Shown piece after piece: positions 1 through 10,797 of a stretch of DNA of 64,000 bases (positions are counted from its first letter, which is position 1; every line of letters begins with the position of its first letter). The translations under genes were made by a program, and so were the position numbers. The notes under the pieces are model-generated. The model was not told the origin of the DNA, did no database searches, and saw only the letters and a list, made by a program, of their open reading frames with translations. Source of the stretch: Chrysoporthe austroafricana (taxonomy: Eukaryota; Ascomycota; Sordariomycetes; Diaporthales; Cryphonectriaceae); NCBI GenBank assembly GCA_001051155.2, contig JYIP02000011.1, positions 248,001 through 312,000 of the forward strand, written 5' to 3'.

Positions 1-390
1 TACAGGGGCCCCCAGCGTGCTATGTACAGTAGGTGCACGCTATAGTGCTGAGTACAGGCGTACAGGCGTACAGACGTACTTAGTAAGTAGCGGGAGGTGG
101 GGCGCCCAGGCACCTAGGCAGTGCTAGGGTGCTAGACATGCTAGGCTACGGGTGCTAGGCTACTAGCCATACCCAGCACATGCCCCTCCCCCCTCCCTCT
201 CCCCCCTCCACACCCCTCCACACCCCTCCACACCCCTCCTCCTCCTCCTCCTCGTCGTCCTCCTCGTCGACGACTTCCAGCTCCCCGAGGTTCGTTGTAC
301 GCAGCACGGCACGGGCCCCCCTTTTCCTGACCAGACATAGCACTGCCGATCTCCCTGGTGCCCAGGAACCGCCAGAAAACCACCCTAGCC
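1..390. promoter_or_regulatory. Upstream region of the MEMO gene
   Basis: No coding sequence is supported here. The first 80 bases hold five GTAC tetramers, several inside CGTAC contexts. Positions 205-238 are a tandem 10-bp repeat (cacccctcca), followed by a TCC-rich tract at about 235-275. The segment presumably includes the promoter and 5' leader of the gene starting at 391. Confidence 0.5.
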
Positions 391-1525
391 ATGCCGCAGT
401 CAGGCACCCGCGAGGCGACCCACGCGGGCAGCTGGTACGAGGGCAGGGCAGACGTCCTCTCGCGCCAGCTCGACGAGTACCTGGACAGGGTGCCGGCGGC
501 CGCGGCCGGCGGGCAGGAGCTGCCCGTCCCCGGGGCCAGGGTCATCATCGCGCCGTACGCCCTCCTCCTCCTCCTCCTCCTCCTCCTCCTCCTCCTCCTG
601 CCCCCCCCCCCGCGGGCCCCGTGGCGCCCCAGAGAGAGAGGGATGAGAGAGATGTGCTTTTTACCTGGCTGACCGGGGCGGGCCCTACAGGCATGCCGGC
701 TACTCGTACTCGGGCCCCTGCGCCGCGTGGGCCTACAAGGCGCTCGACCTCAGCACCGCGAAGCGCATCTTCGTCCTGGGCCCCTCGCACACCTACTACC
801 TCCGGGGCGGCGCGCTGACGACCTTCGCGGCCTACGCGACCCCCTTCGGCGACCTGGCCGTCGACGCCGAGACCGTCGCGGCCCTGCGCGGCACGGGCCG
901 GTTCTCGGACATCCCGCCCCGCAGCGACGAGGAGGAGCACTCGCTCGAGATGCATCTCCCCTACCTCTGGAAGGGGCTGGCGCGGGCGCGTGGGGACGCA
1001 GCGGGCGGCGTGGGCGGCGCGTGGCCGCGCATCGTGCCGATCCTCATCGGCGACAACAGCGGGGCCCAGGAGAAGGAGCTCGGCGCGCTGCTGGCGCCGC
1101 ACCTCCGGGACCCCGAGAACGCCTTCGTGGTGTCGTCCGACTTCTGCCACTGGGGCCAGCGCTTCAGCTACACGGGCTACGTGCCGGCCGCGGACCGGGT
1201 GGGCGAGCTCCGGTCGCTGTCCCGGCGGGACGCGCGCACCGAGACGCCCATCCACGAGGGCATCAAGGTGCTGGACCAGCTGGCCATGGACGCCGTGGCG
1301 TCCGGGCGGCACGACGACTTTGTCGACAACCTGGCCCGCACCCACAACACCGTCTGCGGCCGCCACCCCATCGGGGTGACCATGGCGGCGCTGGAGGTGG
1401 CCGCGGGCGGCGCCGTCGCCGGGGACAGGGGCCGGTTCACGTTCGTGCGCTACGAACGGAGCAGCCTGGTCGAGAGCGTGTCCGACTCGAGCGTCAGCTA
1501 CGCGGCGGCATACGCCGTCATCTGA
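391..1525 (+). CDS. MEMO1-family protein (MEMO/AMMECR-type fold)
   Basis: Two exons, 391-554 and 691-1525, give 332 aa. Splicing at GTACGC (555) and CTACAG (690) creates the family signature: the unspliced frame reads APYA, while the joined exons read APHAGYSYSGP around residues 54-64. Other family blocks are LGPSHTYY, EHSLEMHLPYL, SSDFCHWG and CGRHPIG. These supply the His/His/Cys set that corresponds to the metal-site residues of MEMO proteins, which are related to class III extradiol dioxygenases. Length agrees with the family (about 300-340 aa). The human homologue acts in ErbB2/cytoskeletal signalling and copper/iron handling; the fungal role is not established. The intron holds a pure CTC tract (about 559-599) and a poly-C run. 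ATG 391 was chosen because it opens directly into the conserved THAGSWYEG block. Confidence 0.93.
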
Positions 1526-2117
1526 AGCCCCGCCGCGGGGCCGGGGGAGGGGGGGAGTACGCGGCATGCTTTGGGCGGTGGCGTTCTGAAAGGCAATCCA
1601 GCGTGGAACAGGCTCTTCTCTTGGCCACTTAGGGGTGGAGGGATTGGGGGGCGGGGGGCGGGCGGGTGTGCGTTGACTGACGGCGCATCTGATAGTCTGT
1701 GGAGAACAAGGGGCCTTGCGGTTCTTAGACTTCAGCCTCCGGACCAAGTCTCTCTACCTGCTGCTGTTCTCATGACGACGAGTGCATGCCTGCTCGTGGC
1801 GCGGGGCTCGTGATCAGGACGTAGAACAAGAAGAAGAAGAAGTACTCGTCACAACCGTAGGTAAGATGATGTCGCCTGGAACTTGCCACAGATGACCGCT
1901 GTAGGTACCCTGCCCTTGCCCCCCCCCCCCCACGGGGCGAGGCACATCGTCTGCGCCGCGCCGTCTCGTGTGGGCGGATGGGAGGGCACGAAGGGATCCC
2001 GGCTGCGCCCAAACTACAGAGCACGCACTCGTCTCTGCACGCTGCAGCGAGACGTCCCAGGCCCGCGATGCACCCCACCAAGCAGGCATGTCCTATCATA
2101 CACAATACACATGGACA

Positions 2118-2120
2118 CAT

Positions 2121-2155
<35 letters not shown>

Positions 2156-2170
2156 CACATACACACACAT
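2118..2170. repeat. AC/AT compound microsatellite
   Basis: An (AC)n run passes into (AT)n and back to (AC)n. It is unstable simple sequence and apparent reading frames across it are artefacts. Confidence 0.9.
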
Positions 2171-3119
2171 GCACACAAACGACACACAGACGTCACGAGA
2201 TGGTTCTCCTGGGCGCGGCGCATGCATGACGCTGTCCGGCGCTGAGAAGATCTGCGGCCGCCGGCCTGAGGAGCCGAGTGTGTGGGGACGGCGCACGCGA
2301 GAGGAGGAAGGAGAAAATGATGATAATAATGATAATACTATCAATAATAACCCTAATCGTAATAGCAAAGATCAACAGGTGGCGGCAGACAGATGACAGG
2401 CGGCTCGGCAGCAGAAAGAAAGAGAGAGAGCATGCATGCATGCATGCATCCGGACCATGGCGAGGGCAGGTCGGCCCGTGCACGGGCACCCGACGTCTGC
2501 GCGAGACAGGGCTGTGCGGCTCTATAAATAGGCACCGGCCAGTCCAGTGGGCCCCAGAGGCGAGCAGAGGCGAGGGGAGGCGGGCCGGGGTGGTGGGGTG
2601 GTGAGGTGGTGAGGTGAGGTGAGGTGAGGTGAGAGGCGAGACAAGGCTGGCAGGGGGGCGAGGGGGGGGGGAGGGGCGCGCGGTAGGAAACGCCAGCCAA
2701 AGAAGGCCATGGTGCTGCAGCGGGTGGGCTGGTGGCGTCTCAGGATGTCGAAGGTCCGACAAGACCCAGGTGCATGAACGCGCAGCCAGCGGCGGCAGGG
2801 CAGCACTGCAGCAGGGCCAGCAGGGCCAGCACGATCGGACGAGTTCGGGCGATCTTCAGATGTGGCCAGGACGATCCGAAGAGAGGCGGGCGAGGCTGGC
2901 GCGGTGGGGGGCGATCTGATCTGCCGTGTGCGGTGTATGACATGTCGTCTCAAGATGGACCACAACACACACCAGAAACCACCGCCGCCCGCCCGCCGTG
3001 TCTCCTCTGCGCAGGTGGGCTGATCATGCCCAGCGAGGGGGGGGGGCGCCGAGGTCTTCCTCTAGAAGCCAGAGGGGAGAGGGTGGTGGAAAGGGGGAGA
3101 GAGAGAGAGAGAGAGAGAG

Positions 3120-3292
3120 AGATAGGGAAAAGAGGAAAAAAAAAGAAAGCGGACAAAGGAAAAAAAAAAGGGAGGACGAGAGAGGGACGGCGAGAGAGCA
3201 ATAGATAGTAAGCAAGCACACGGTCTGGTCTGTACAGAGCCTCTCGCGCTGGCCCACCAGGCGCAGGGGCAGGGGCATGGGCAGAGGCAGCG

Positions 3293-3323
<31 letters not shown>

Positions 3324-3399
3324 CAGAGGGTCGCCTGAGGTGAAACGCGGGCCAAGGTGCGACACACATGCCGGCCCTCCTCGACCCCCAACACCCTCT

Positions 3400-3453
<54 letters not shown>

Positions 3454-3605
3454 CCCCCCCGCGCCCCCGGGGCCGCCCGGGCGGCGCGGGGGGGGGGGGG
3501 CGGCGGNGCTTGCTTACTATCTATTGCTCTCTCGCCGTCCCTCTCTCGTCCTCCCTTTTTTTTTTCCTTTGTCCGCTTTCTTTTTTTTTCCTCTTTTCCC
3601 TATCT
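3120..3605. repeat. 98-bp perfect inverted repeat around a poly-C tract and a single N
   Basis: Positions 3120-3217 reappear as an exact reverse complement at 3508-3605, including the lengths of two A/T homopolymers (9 and 10). Between them lie ordinary sequence, an about 50-base C run, a GC-palindromic stretch and the only ambiguous base of the window (N at 3507). The second arm starts directly after the N. This pattern fits a gap closure or hairpin-read artefact better than a genomic palindrome. Confidence 0.9.
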
Positions 3606-4686
3606 CCCTCCCCCCCTCTCCCTCCCCCCCCCTTCCCCCCCCCCCCCCCCCGGCTGCCAACCATGATACACCAAGCTTATTCTGCGGTGCTGCGGCGCTG
3701 CGGCGAAGCGGTGCAAGCGGTTTGCAAGCGGTGCCAGCGGTGCAAGCGGTGATGTCTTCAAGATTGCCGTCATCTCCCGCTAACATAGCCTATATCTCGC
3801 TTGCCGGCCTCGTTCCAGGTGTGCCTGCCCAGCATCTCCACGGGCGCCGCCAGTGCGCCGCTGCAGAGGTACCCGGTACTCAAGTGTGCTTGCTGTAGGC
3901 GCTGCAGTGGCCTGTGGCCTCTCGCCTGGCCTGCCCTGGCCTGGCCCGTGCTACCGCTCTCGCGCGTGCTGGGTACGGACGTACTGAGCAGCCCAATCCA
4001 GCCCAGCGCTGCAGCCAACAACAACCCACCCGCCGCCACTCCAGCCGCATCCGCACCCTGGCCTTGCCCTGGCCTGCCCTGGCCTGCCCTGGCCTGCCCT
4101 GGCCCGACCCAGCAGCCTGCATGTACATGGTACGTCCCGTGCATCCCAGCTGCGCTCCCTACACCAATAATCCTCCTTTTTCTGCTTTCCTCCAGACGCT
4201 TTCCTCTTCTCCCTCCTCCTCCTTATTCCTCCTCCTCCACCTCCTCCTACCACGACCACGACCACCACCACCACCACCACCACTACTGGTTGTTTTTTGT
4301 GTTTTCTTTTTTTTTCTTCTTTTTGCCCTCCTTTCTTCTTTTCCTATCTGCTCCTCCAGCCCGCCCAACCAGGGGGATCACCGACTCGCCAGCCCACGGC
4401 GTCGAACACACAGAGAAGGAGAAAGAGAGAGAGAAAGAGAGAGCGCCCTGCCTCCATCGACCAAGCGGCCCGGCTGCCCTCTCCAGGCGCGCCCCTTCGA
4501 ACCCTACCATCGACAGCCTCGGGCCTGCCAACAGCCTCGCCGCGAGACCTAACCTGACCTCGACACGCCGCCCCTCGCTTCGTCCCATCCCACACGCGCC
4601 GAGCGCCCGCCCGTCTCCCCAACTACACCTCAATTACTACCACCGCGAGGCAGCGTCTGCGCCGCCCGACAACCCATCTATCCATC

Positions 4687-6399
4687 ATGAGTGTACGTGT
4701 CTCATCATCCCCGGCCCTGCCTGCACGCACCCGACACCTCTGCCCTGGCTTGGTCCCGTCCGGCCTCGCCTCTGTCCTCCCCTAACCCACGCGCGTACAC
4801 ACGCACACATGCACACACACACACACACACACACACACCCGCCCCTTTTCTTCCTACATCCCCTTCCTCTTCGTCATGCCAGAAGCCCGTAGACGACTAG
4901 TCCCGCTGACAGACATGAGACAGTACGGGTCAGTCCTCCTCCCCCCCTGCGAGCCATGTCGGGATCCCGGGGGCGACGGTCGCCGCCTCGCGAGTCCGCT
5001 ACGCATGGAGATCGCCCCGGCACCGGCCCCGGCACCAGCACCGGCATCCTGATGAACACCCGTCATTGCTGACCGTCCCTTGGCTAGATACGGAGGAAAG
5101 CCTAACCCCTACGCCCAGCAGGACGCCCCCGCCGGTGGGTACGGGGCACCGCAACAAAACTATGGCGGCGGCTACGGCGGCGGATACGGTGAGCTTCTTC
5201 CCCCCCCCCCTTCTCTCTCTTCGCGGCAGGGACGCACCGCGCTGACACGGGCCGTGCCCCCACCAGGTGACAGTGTCGAGATGGCCCCGCTGGCGCAGGG
5301 TGCCGCCTCGCCCGGCGGCAGCCCCGTCAACGTTCTGAACGAGATCAGCGACATCAACAAGGGGCTGGAGCGCATCAAGCAGAACCTCGGCCAGCTGCGC
5401 ATGCTGCAGGACCGCTCCCTCAACGAGACCGACTCGAGCTCGGGCACCTCCCGCCAGGTCGACGACCTCTCCGCCACCACCATGGCCGACTACCGCGGGC
5501 TCGTCCAGCGGGTCCGCGAGCTCAAGAGCAACCGGGACGCCCAGACCTACAAGGGCCAGGTCGACCGCGTCGACCGTGCCCTGAAGGATACGATCCAGCA
5601 GTACCAGCAGGTCGAGGCCGACTTCCGCCGCAAGATGCAGGGCCAGATGGAGCGTCAGTACCGCATCGTGCGGCCCGACGCCGACGCCAACGAGGTCCGC
5701 GCCGCCGTCGAGGACATGTCCGCCGGCGGCCAGCAGGTCTTCCAGCAGGCCATGATGCAGAGCAACCGCCAGGGCCAGGCCCGCGCCGTGCTGAACGAGG
5801 TCCAGAACCGCCACCAGGAGCTGCTCAAGATCGAGCAGCAGATGACCGAGCTGGTGCAGCTCATCCAGGACCTCGACACCCTCATCGTCCAGCAGGAGCC
5901 CATGGTCCAGCAGATCGACGAGCACGTCGAGAAGACCCAGGAGGACCTGAAGGAGGCCAACGTCCAGCTCGACACCGCTGTCGAGACCGCCAGGAAGACG
6001 CGCAAGAAGAAGTGGATCTGCTGTGGTATCGTCGGTGAGTACCCTAGCCCTGTGGACCCCCGGGTGCCTTTTCTTCCGCAACCCCCCCCCCCCGCGGCTT
6101 CATTCTCTCTGGCTGACGGTCGTGCCCCCATGACAGTCCTCATTATTGTGATCATCGTCGCCGCCATCATCATTTGGTACTTCGTCGCCGGGCCCGGCGC
6201 CAACAAGAGCAGCAGCAGCAGCACCACGAAGCGCGCCCTGGACCTGTCCTTCGCCTCACTCGAGAGGGCCACAGGTGCCATCAGCCGCAGGACGATCGCG
6301 GGGCGCTACGTCGTTCCCGGCCAGGCCTTTGAGGAGGCCAGAGTGGCAGCAAGGACCGTGACGCTGCCCGTGGCCGTGGATTTTGATGCTCCTCATTAG
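4687..6399 (+). CDS. SSO1: Plasma-membrane syntaxin (Qa-SNARE, Sso1/Sso2 type)
   Basis: The predicted protein has 380 aa from five exons: 4687-4692, 4924-4928, 5088-5188, 5267-6034 and 6137-6399. It begins M-S-Y-G, then a Gly/Tyr/Gln-rich leader. The Habc-type helical region starts near VNVLNEISDINKGLERIK. The Qa-SNARE helix contains LIQDLDTLIVQQEPMVQQID, with the Gln of the zero layer. A basic TRKKKW juxtamembrane stretch and a C-terminal membrane anchor (VLIIVIIVAAIIIWYFV) follow. The family docks secretory vesicles at the plasma membrane with a SNAP-25-like partner. Introns 3 and 4 are standard (GTGAGC..CCAG, GTGAGT..ACAG). The first two need a 5-nt exon (tacgg) to join ATGAGT to exon 3 in frame. 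After the anchor about 60 further residues are encoded, which is unusual because syntaxins normally end soon after the membrane segment. The tail is open to the stop at 6397, but an unseen intron could shorten it. Confidence 0.9.
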
Positions 6400-7362
6400 T
6401 AACGAGAACTTTTCTTGGGGGAGTTACGGCGTGATGAGGGCTGCTAGACAGGCGGAGATGACCTTCTCGCGCAGCTTCCGAACCTTGCGTCGCGGAGCGC
6501 CATGCTTGTCTGCCGCCCGTGCTCAGGCGTATTGCGATGACTTTCGGAGACGGGCTCGATACATCTCGTCACCTCTGCGAGCAGCACCGCGAGTCACAAT
6601 GAGAAGAGAGGGCTTCTGAAGTACTACGACGGGGCAGATGTGCCCAGGGCGCGTAGAGGATCGGCTTGACGCCATGTCTAGCCGGGACTGGGGCGGACGG
6701 GGTAGAGGAGGGAAGGGGTGTAATGCAAACCCCCGTCCCGGTGCGCCGGTGCTGTCGCTGTCGTTTCGAAGGCAGAGTTGCGAAATACCTTGGTCGGTCT
6801 TTATATATATGTGCATATATATCGTGTGGGGAGGAGGCTCCTTGTGATGCGGGTCCTCCTTGTGGAGAGGGAGCTCCCCTCACAGATTACATTACTGGCG
6901 TTTAATTGACCCTTTCCTCATACTTCATTCTATAGAATCGATTCCGGCAACATGCCTACAGAGGAGAGCGTAGCCTCGGAACTGGTCACTGTAATTTTCC
7001 CACGACCGAGGAGGGCTGCCTGCGGCGTGGGGATACACTATGGTACCGTGGTGAAAGCAGTAGTCCCCCCAAAGATTTGTGTGTTCTGCCAGTCCGTGTG
7101 GCACACATAGTACCCGCCGATCGGGTCCTGCGACGCCATCTAGTCTTTTTTTTTTCTTCTTCTTTTGGTTTATTTGTTTGTCTGCTTCCTCTGGAAGCTG
7201 TGCCCAGGGTCGAGCGGCGACTCCAGCTGGATCTTTAACCACCCGCCCAAAGAAGAAGAAGAAGAGAGCCCCGTGTCCCAGACCGGAAACGCCTGGCGGC
7301 GACCTCGACTGGGGCGAGGCCGCGCACCCACCCATGCAGCACCGCGCGGTGGGGTCTGCACC
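6400..7362. other. Intergenic region between convergent genes
   Basis: It holds the 3' flanks of the syntaxin gene (+) and of the polyQ gene (-). Apart from an AT-rich TATATATG stretch near 6800 and a T/TTC-rich tract at about 7145-7165, I see nothing gene-like. Confidence 0.6.
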
Positions 7363-8170
7363 TCACCCGGGGCGAGCGCCGGACTCCGAGGCCCTCCGTG
7401 ACGCAGGGCGCTGTTCGGGCGGCCGGGCCGTGCTCTCTGGTCCCAGCTCCTCCCCGCCCCAGTCGGGCGGGCCATCGGCGCCGGCCACGGCGATCCTCTG
7501 CTGCCTCTCCCGGCCGGCGTCGACGACCGTGCGCAGCATGCCCATCCTCCTGTCGAACTCCTCGACGATGGCGCCGTAGTCCTCGGCGGCGTGGGGCCCG
7601 GCCCCGGCAGGCGCGCCCGGGCCCGGGCCGCCGCTGGCAGACATGCGCGGGTCCCGGTCGTCGAGCGAGGGCCGCCTCGCGGCGGCGGGCGCGGGCGGCT
7701 TGGGCGGTGGGCGGGCGGCGGCGCCGAGGTCGGCGCCCTCGATGCGCAGCATCAGGGCGGGCGCGCCGCCGTACGGCTCGGAGGGGTGTGCCTCGGGCAC
7801 CGCGGCGGCGTCGTCGGCCATGGGGCTGACGGTGGCGGAGACGACGGCCCAGTCGGCGGTGAGGGAGGAGGCCCACGCCACCTCGTAGCCGGCGGCCGGG
7901 GGCGCGGGGCCGTCGGGGGCCGGCTTGGGCACGAGGTCGAGCACGACGGCGCGGCCGCGCGGGGGCCCGCCGGAGGCGCTGCCGCTGGGGCTGCCGCTGG
8001 GCGGGGGCCCGCCCGGTGCCGGGGGCTGCTGGCAGCCGTGCCCCGCCAGGGCGTCGGCGAGGAGCTGCGGGTCGTCGTCGGAGAAGACGTAGTGCACATG
8101 GGGGTGGTGGGTGGCGCGGGTGGCGCTGTCGGTCACGAGGGTGAACAGGGGCTGGAAGGGGGGCGGGGCG

Positions 8171-8254
<84 letters not shown>

Positions 8255-8388
8255 GGTGGCGGCGCCGGCGGCGCCGCCGGTGGCTGCCCGTGGCCCGCAG
8301 GCTGCGCGGCGTCGGGGCCGGCCGGGGGCGGATGCTGCGCACCGGGCGAGGGAGGGCGGCGCTCGGGGCTGGGGTCGGGGCTGGTCAT
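7363..8388 (-). CDS. Fungal protein of unknown function with polyQ and His-Glu repeats
   Basis: A single-exon frame of 341 aa. Residues 1-45 are Pro/Ala-rich. Next come 18 consecutive Gln, five His alternating with Glu and a final Asp. The best-conserved-looking part follows: FQPLFTLVTDSATRATHHP, HVHYVFSDDDPQLLADAL, RGRAVVLDLVPKP, GYEVAWASSLTADWAVVSA and APALMLRIEGADL. A helical segment near the C-terminus reads DYGAIVEEFDRRMGMLRTVV. From memory, proteins with an FTL-x-D..HHPxVHYVFSDDD block and a final coiled coil occur widely in filamentous fungi, but I know no assigned function. There is no signal peptide or membrane segment. The ATG at 8388 starts directly upstream of the Pro-rich leader. 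The gene lies in tandem upstream-to-downstream with APC11 on the same strand, 966 bp apart. Confidence 0.8.
8173..8253 (-). repeat. In-frame CAG (polyQ) and CACGAG (His-Glu) coding repeats
   Basis: On the minus strand 18 CAG codons (8200-8253) are followed by alternating CAC/GAG codons (8173-8199). The CAG run is uninterrupted, so its length is likely to vary between strains. Confidence 0.95.
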
Positions 8389-9354
8389 GATAGCTGACGG
8401 GCGGGGTGAGCGCGACTGGATGAGGACGATGGGAGACGGGGTGCGCTGTGGCGTGGAGCCGGCGTTGCCGTTGTCAGTGGTGGTGGTAGCAGTAGTGACG
8501 ACGACAGCGGCGACGGCGGCGACGAGGACGAGGACGACGACGACGACGACGACGAGACGGAGGATGTCTGCTAGGGAGGCGCTGCCCGCGTGCGCATGAG
8601 CATGTTGGGATCGGGTCCGCAGCTGCAGAGGCTCCCAAGAGGCGAGGCAGGCGAGGCGAGGCGACGGACGAGACGAGAAGAGACGAGACGGAGAGAGCGC
8701 GCAGGGGGGTTGCTATGAGGACTGAGGACTACTAGTAGCTAATTACATGCTACAACCCAGGCTCTCTGCCCTGTGCCCTGCGCCCTGTGCGAGAAGGGTT
8801 TACAGTGCGTGTCATACGTTCTGCAGCAGTACGTCCACCACTAATGGAGGTACAAAGTACAGGTCGGCCCTACAGTAGGTAAGCACCACAGCACCACAGC
8901 ACCACAGCACCACAGCACCCACAGCGGGCCAGTGACGCGCTGCGACAGGGCTTATCTTATCGGCCCGCCAGAAGGGGGGGTCGACCTCTGGCATGTGACT
9001 GAGCGCGCCGCTCCTGCGCCCGCCGGCCTGGCCTTGTTTCTTTCTTCGTCTTCGTCTTTGTCTTTTTTCTCCGTCTTCCTCTGGGTATTCCTCTTCGTCT
9101 TCTCCCCCTCTCCTCCTCCTCGTCCTCCTCAATGGTGGCGTGCGGCTCAGGCAGCTCCCGAACGCCGGCCCACCGCGGGCTGCCCCGTGTGTCTGTCGCT
9201 CTCTAAGGTGATGATGGTGGTGATGTCGCCGCCCGTCCGGAGGGTTCCCGGCGCACCTCACGCTGGGGGGTGCCCTAGGCCTGGGCCGAGGCCGAGGCCG
9301 GGGCCGGGGCCGGGGCCGGGGCCGGGCGCTGCCACTCGAACTCTGCAGGACCGG
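8389..9354. other. Intergenic region between two minus-strand genes
   Basis: Promoter side of the polyQ gene and 3' flank of APC11. It has GAC repeats (about 8523-8553), a 9-bp agcaccaca-type tandem repeat (about 8883-8920), three GTAC tetramers at about 8828-8865 and a GGCCGG repeat (9289-9325) just after the APC11 stop. No gene seen. Confidence 0.6.
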
Positions 9355-9519
9355 TCAGCGTGGGGGGAGGGTGGCAGGCTGGGCCGGGGAGGGCGCCATA
9401 CTCTGGCGGCACATGGGGCACTGGCCCTTCGCCGAGTCCTGCTTGATCCACTGGACGATGCAGTGTTGGTGGAAGCTGTGGCCACACCTGCCGGACACTG
9501 CGAGGGCGGCGCCGTCAGC

Positions 9520-9564
<45 letters not shown>

Positions 9565-9731
9565 CGCGGGGCGTTCCTTTTTTACGTACAGAGGGCGCAG
9601 TCGTCTCCTGGGAACCGGCACGAGGGACAGGAGCCGTCGAAGTGGATCTGGCAGATGCCGCACACGTCGTCGTCGGGGATGTCCCACCGCCACGTCGCGA
9701 CCGCCGCCCACCTCCTGATCTTGACCTTCAT
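9355..9731 (-). CDS. APC11: Anaphase-promoting complex RING subunit APC11
   Basis: Two exons, 9731-9590 and 9497-9355, encode 94 aa, close to the 84-aa metazoan protein. The N-terminus MKVKIRRWAAVATWRWDIP is the APC11 signature, with the Trp-rich strand that contacts the cullin subunit APC2. The RING-H2 ligands are visible as CGICQIHFDGSCPSC, DDC, SGRCGHSFHQHC and GQCPMCR. APC11 recruits the E2 enzyme and catalyses ubiquitin transfer to cyclins and securin in the nucleus. The intron (GTACGT..CGCAG) splits a Leu codon and restores the DDCALLSGRCGH linkage; it carries a GA/CT microsatellite. The start is fixed by the conserved MKVKI. Confidence 0.96.
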
Positions 9732-9808
9732 GGCGGCGGGCGGGCTGGGGGTACCGTGTCGATGGGCTGTGCTGTGTCGTGTTGTGTTGTGTGTATGTGC
9801 GCGCGCGC

Positions 9809-9887
<79 letters not shown>

Positions 9888-10797
9888 GTGTGTATGCCTG
9901 CAGTCTGTGGGAGGGCCGCAGGCGAGGAGAGGTAGACGAAGACGTCTTACCGCGTGTGGCGGGCCCCAGCGCCCCCAACGCGCTGCCTCCCCCAAGCGCC
10001 GCTGTAGGCACCACTGCCTGCAGGTGGCCCAAGCTCCCAGCTCCCAGCTCCCAGCTTCCAGCTTCCACAGCTCCAGGCGCGGATAACGTCACTAGCACCA
10101 GTACTAGCACCAGCACTAGCACCAGCACTAGGGTACTGCTGTAGGGATCCCACTACGGCGCCGTCACCCGCTGGAGGCATTAGCAAGCAGCCACTGCACC
10201 GGCAGCAGCCCCTACCACCCACCCCCGCCCGCTCTGTCTCTCTCTATCTCTCCCTCTACCTCTCTCTACCTCTCTATCTATCACGCTCTCTCTCGCACAC
10301 TCACACACTCACACCCAGCTCGCCTCCCCCCCTCTTCTACTTTCTTCTCTCTCACGTCCTCTCTCTCTCATCCGCCATATCAAGACGCGATAGCAGAAAG
10401 ACTCTCCCCCTCGTTCGACATCTCGCAGGGGGCATTGGCAGCTACCGAGCCGCGAGAAGCCTGCAGGGACCCCCAGCCGCCCAGCCGCCCACGCGAGAGG
10501 TGCGAGCAGGGTGGAGAACGTATCGCGGGCCCTTTTTTTTTTTTCCTTTTTTTTTTCTTTTTTTTTAAATATTAACTCTCCTCCTGCTCCCTGGACCTTA
10601 TCAGATCGAGAAAAGGCCCCAACCACCAAAGGCCTGCCCCCCCTCCTCCCCCCACCCACACCAAAAGCTATCACGACATCGGCTCGGCCGCTTAACAAAC
10701 ACCGTCTTCTCTCCTCACAACCTCACAACCTCCCAACCTCCCACAGCAGACAGAGCCAGCTCGGTCCCTCGGTCCCTCGCCTGCCCAACCTCCCAAG
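9732..10797. promoter_or_regulatory. Divergent promoter region between APC11 and the sulfurtransferase gene
   Basis: A 1.07-kb spacer between divergent starts. It holds a (GT)n run of about 38 units (9811-9886) preceded by a GC run, a CTCCCAG repeat (about 10035-10070), a 12-bp ctagcaccagta-type repeat (10090-10131) and a long T-rich tract (10532-10566). Confidence 0.6.
9811..9886. repeat. (GT)n microsatellite, about 38 units
   Basis: An uninterrupted GT dinucleotide array in the divergent promoter region. Cys-Val or His-Thr frames over it are not genes. Confidence 0.98.

Larger units (their letters stand above)
1526..4686. other. Long microsatellite-rich intergenic region
   Basis: I see no supportable gene in these 3.1 kb. 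The open frames are low-complexity and share no family motifs. Contents include an AC/AT microsatellite (2118-2170), a GCAT run (2431-2450), GGTGA repeats (about 2598-2632), AGCCAG hexamers (about 3292-3327), a poly-C block (3400-3460), a 10-bp GCCCTGGCCT repeat (about 4063-4104) and a CAC run (about 4255-4284). The last 500 bases are pyrimidine-rich and may be the 5' leader of the syntaxin gene. Confidence 0.6.

Noticed and set aside
545..1747. 400-codon minus-strand frame over the MEMO gene
   Set aside because: It is the antisense of GC3-rich exons, which lack stops on the opposite strand. It is Arg/Gly/Val-rich, has no family motifs, and the sense frame has clear MEMO motifs.
3801..4892. 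363-codon frame upstream of the syntaxin
   Set aside because: Pro/Ser/His-rich low complexity produced by CCT, CAC and CA repeats; no conserved domain and overlaps the syntaxin start.
9779..10144. Cys-Val repeat protein
   Set aside because: Translation of the (GT)n microsatellite.
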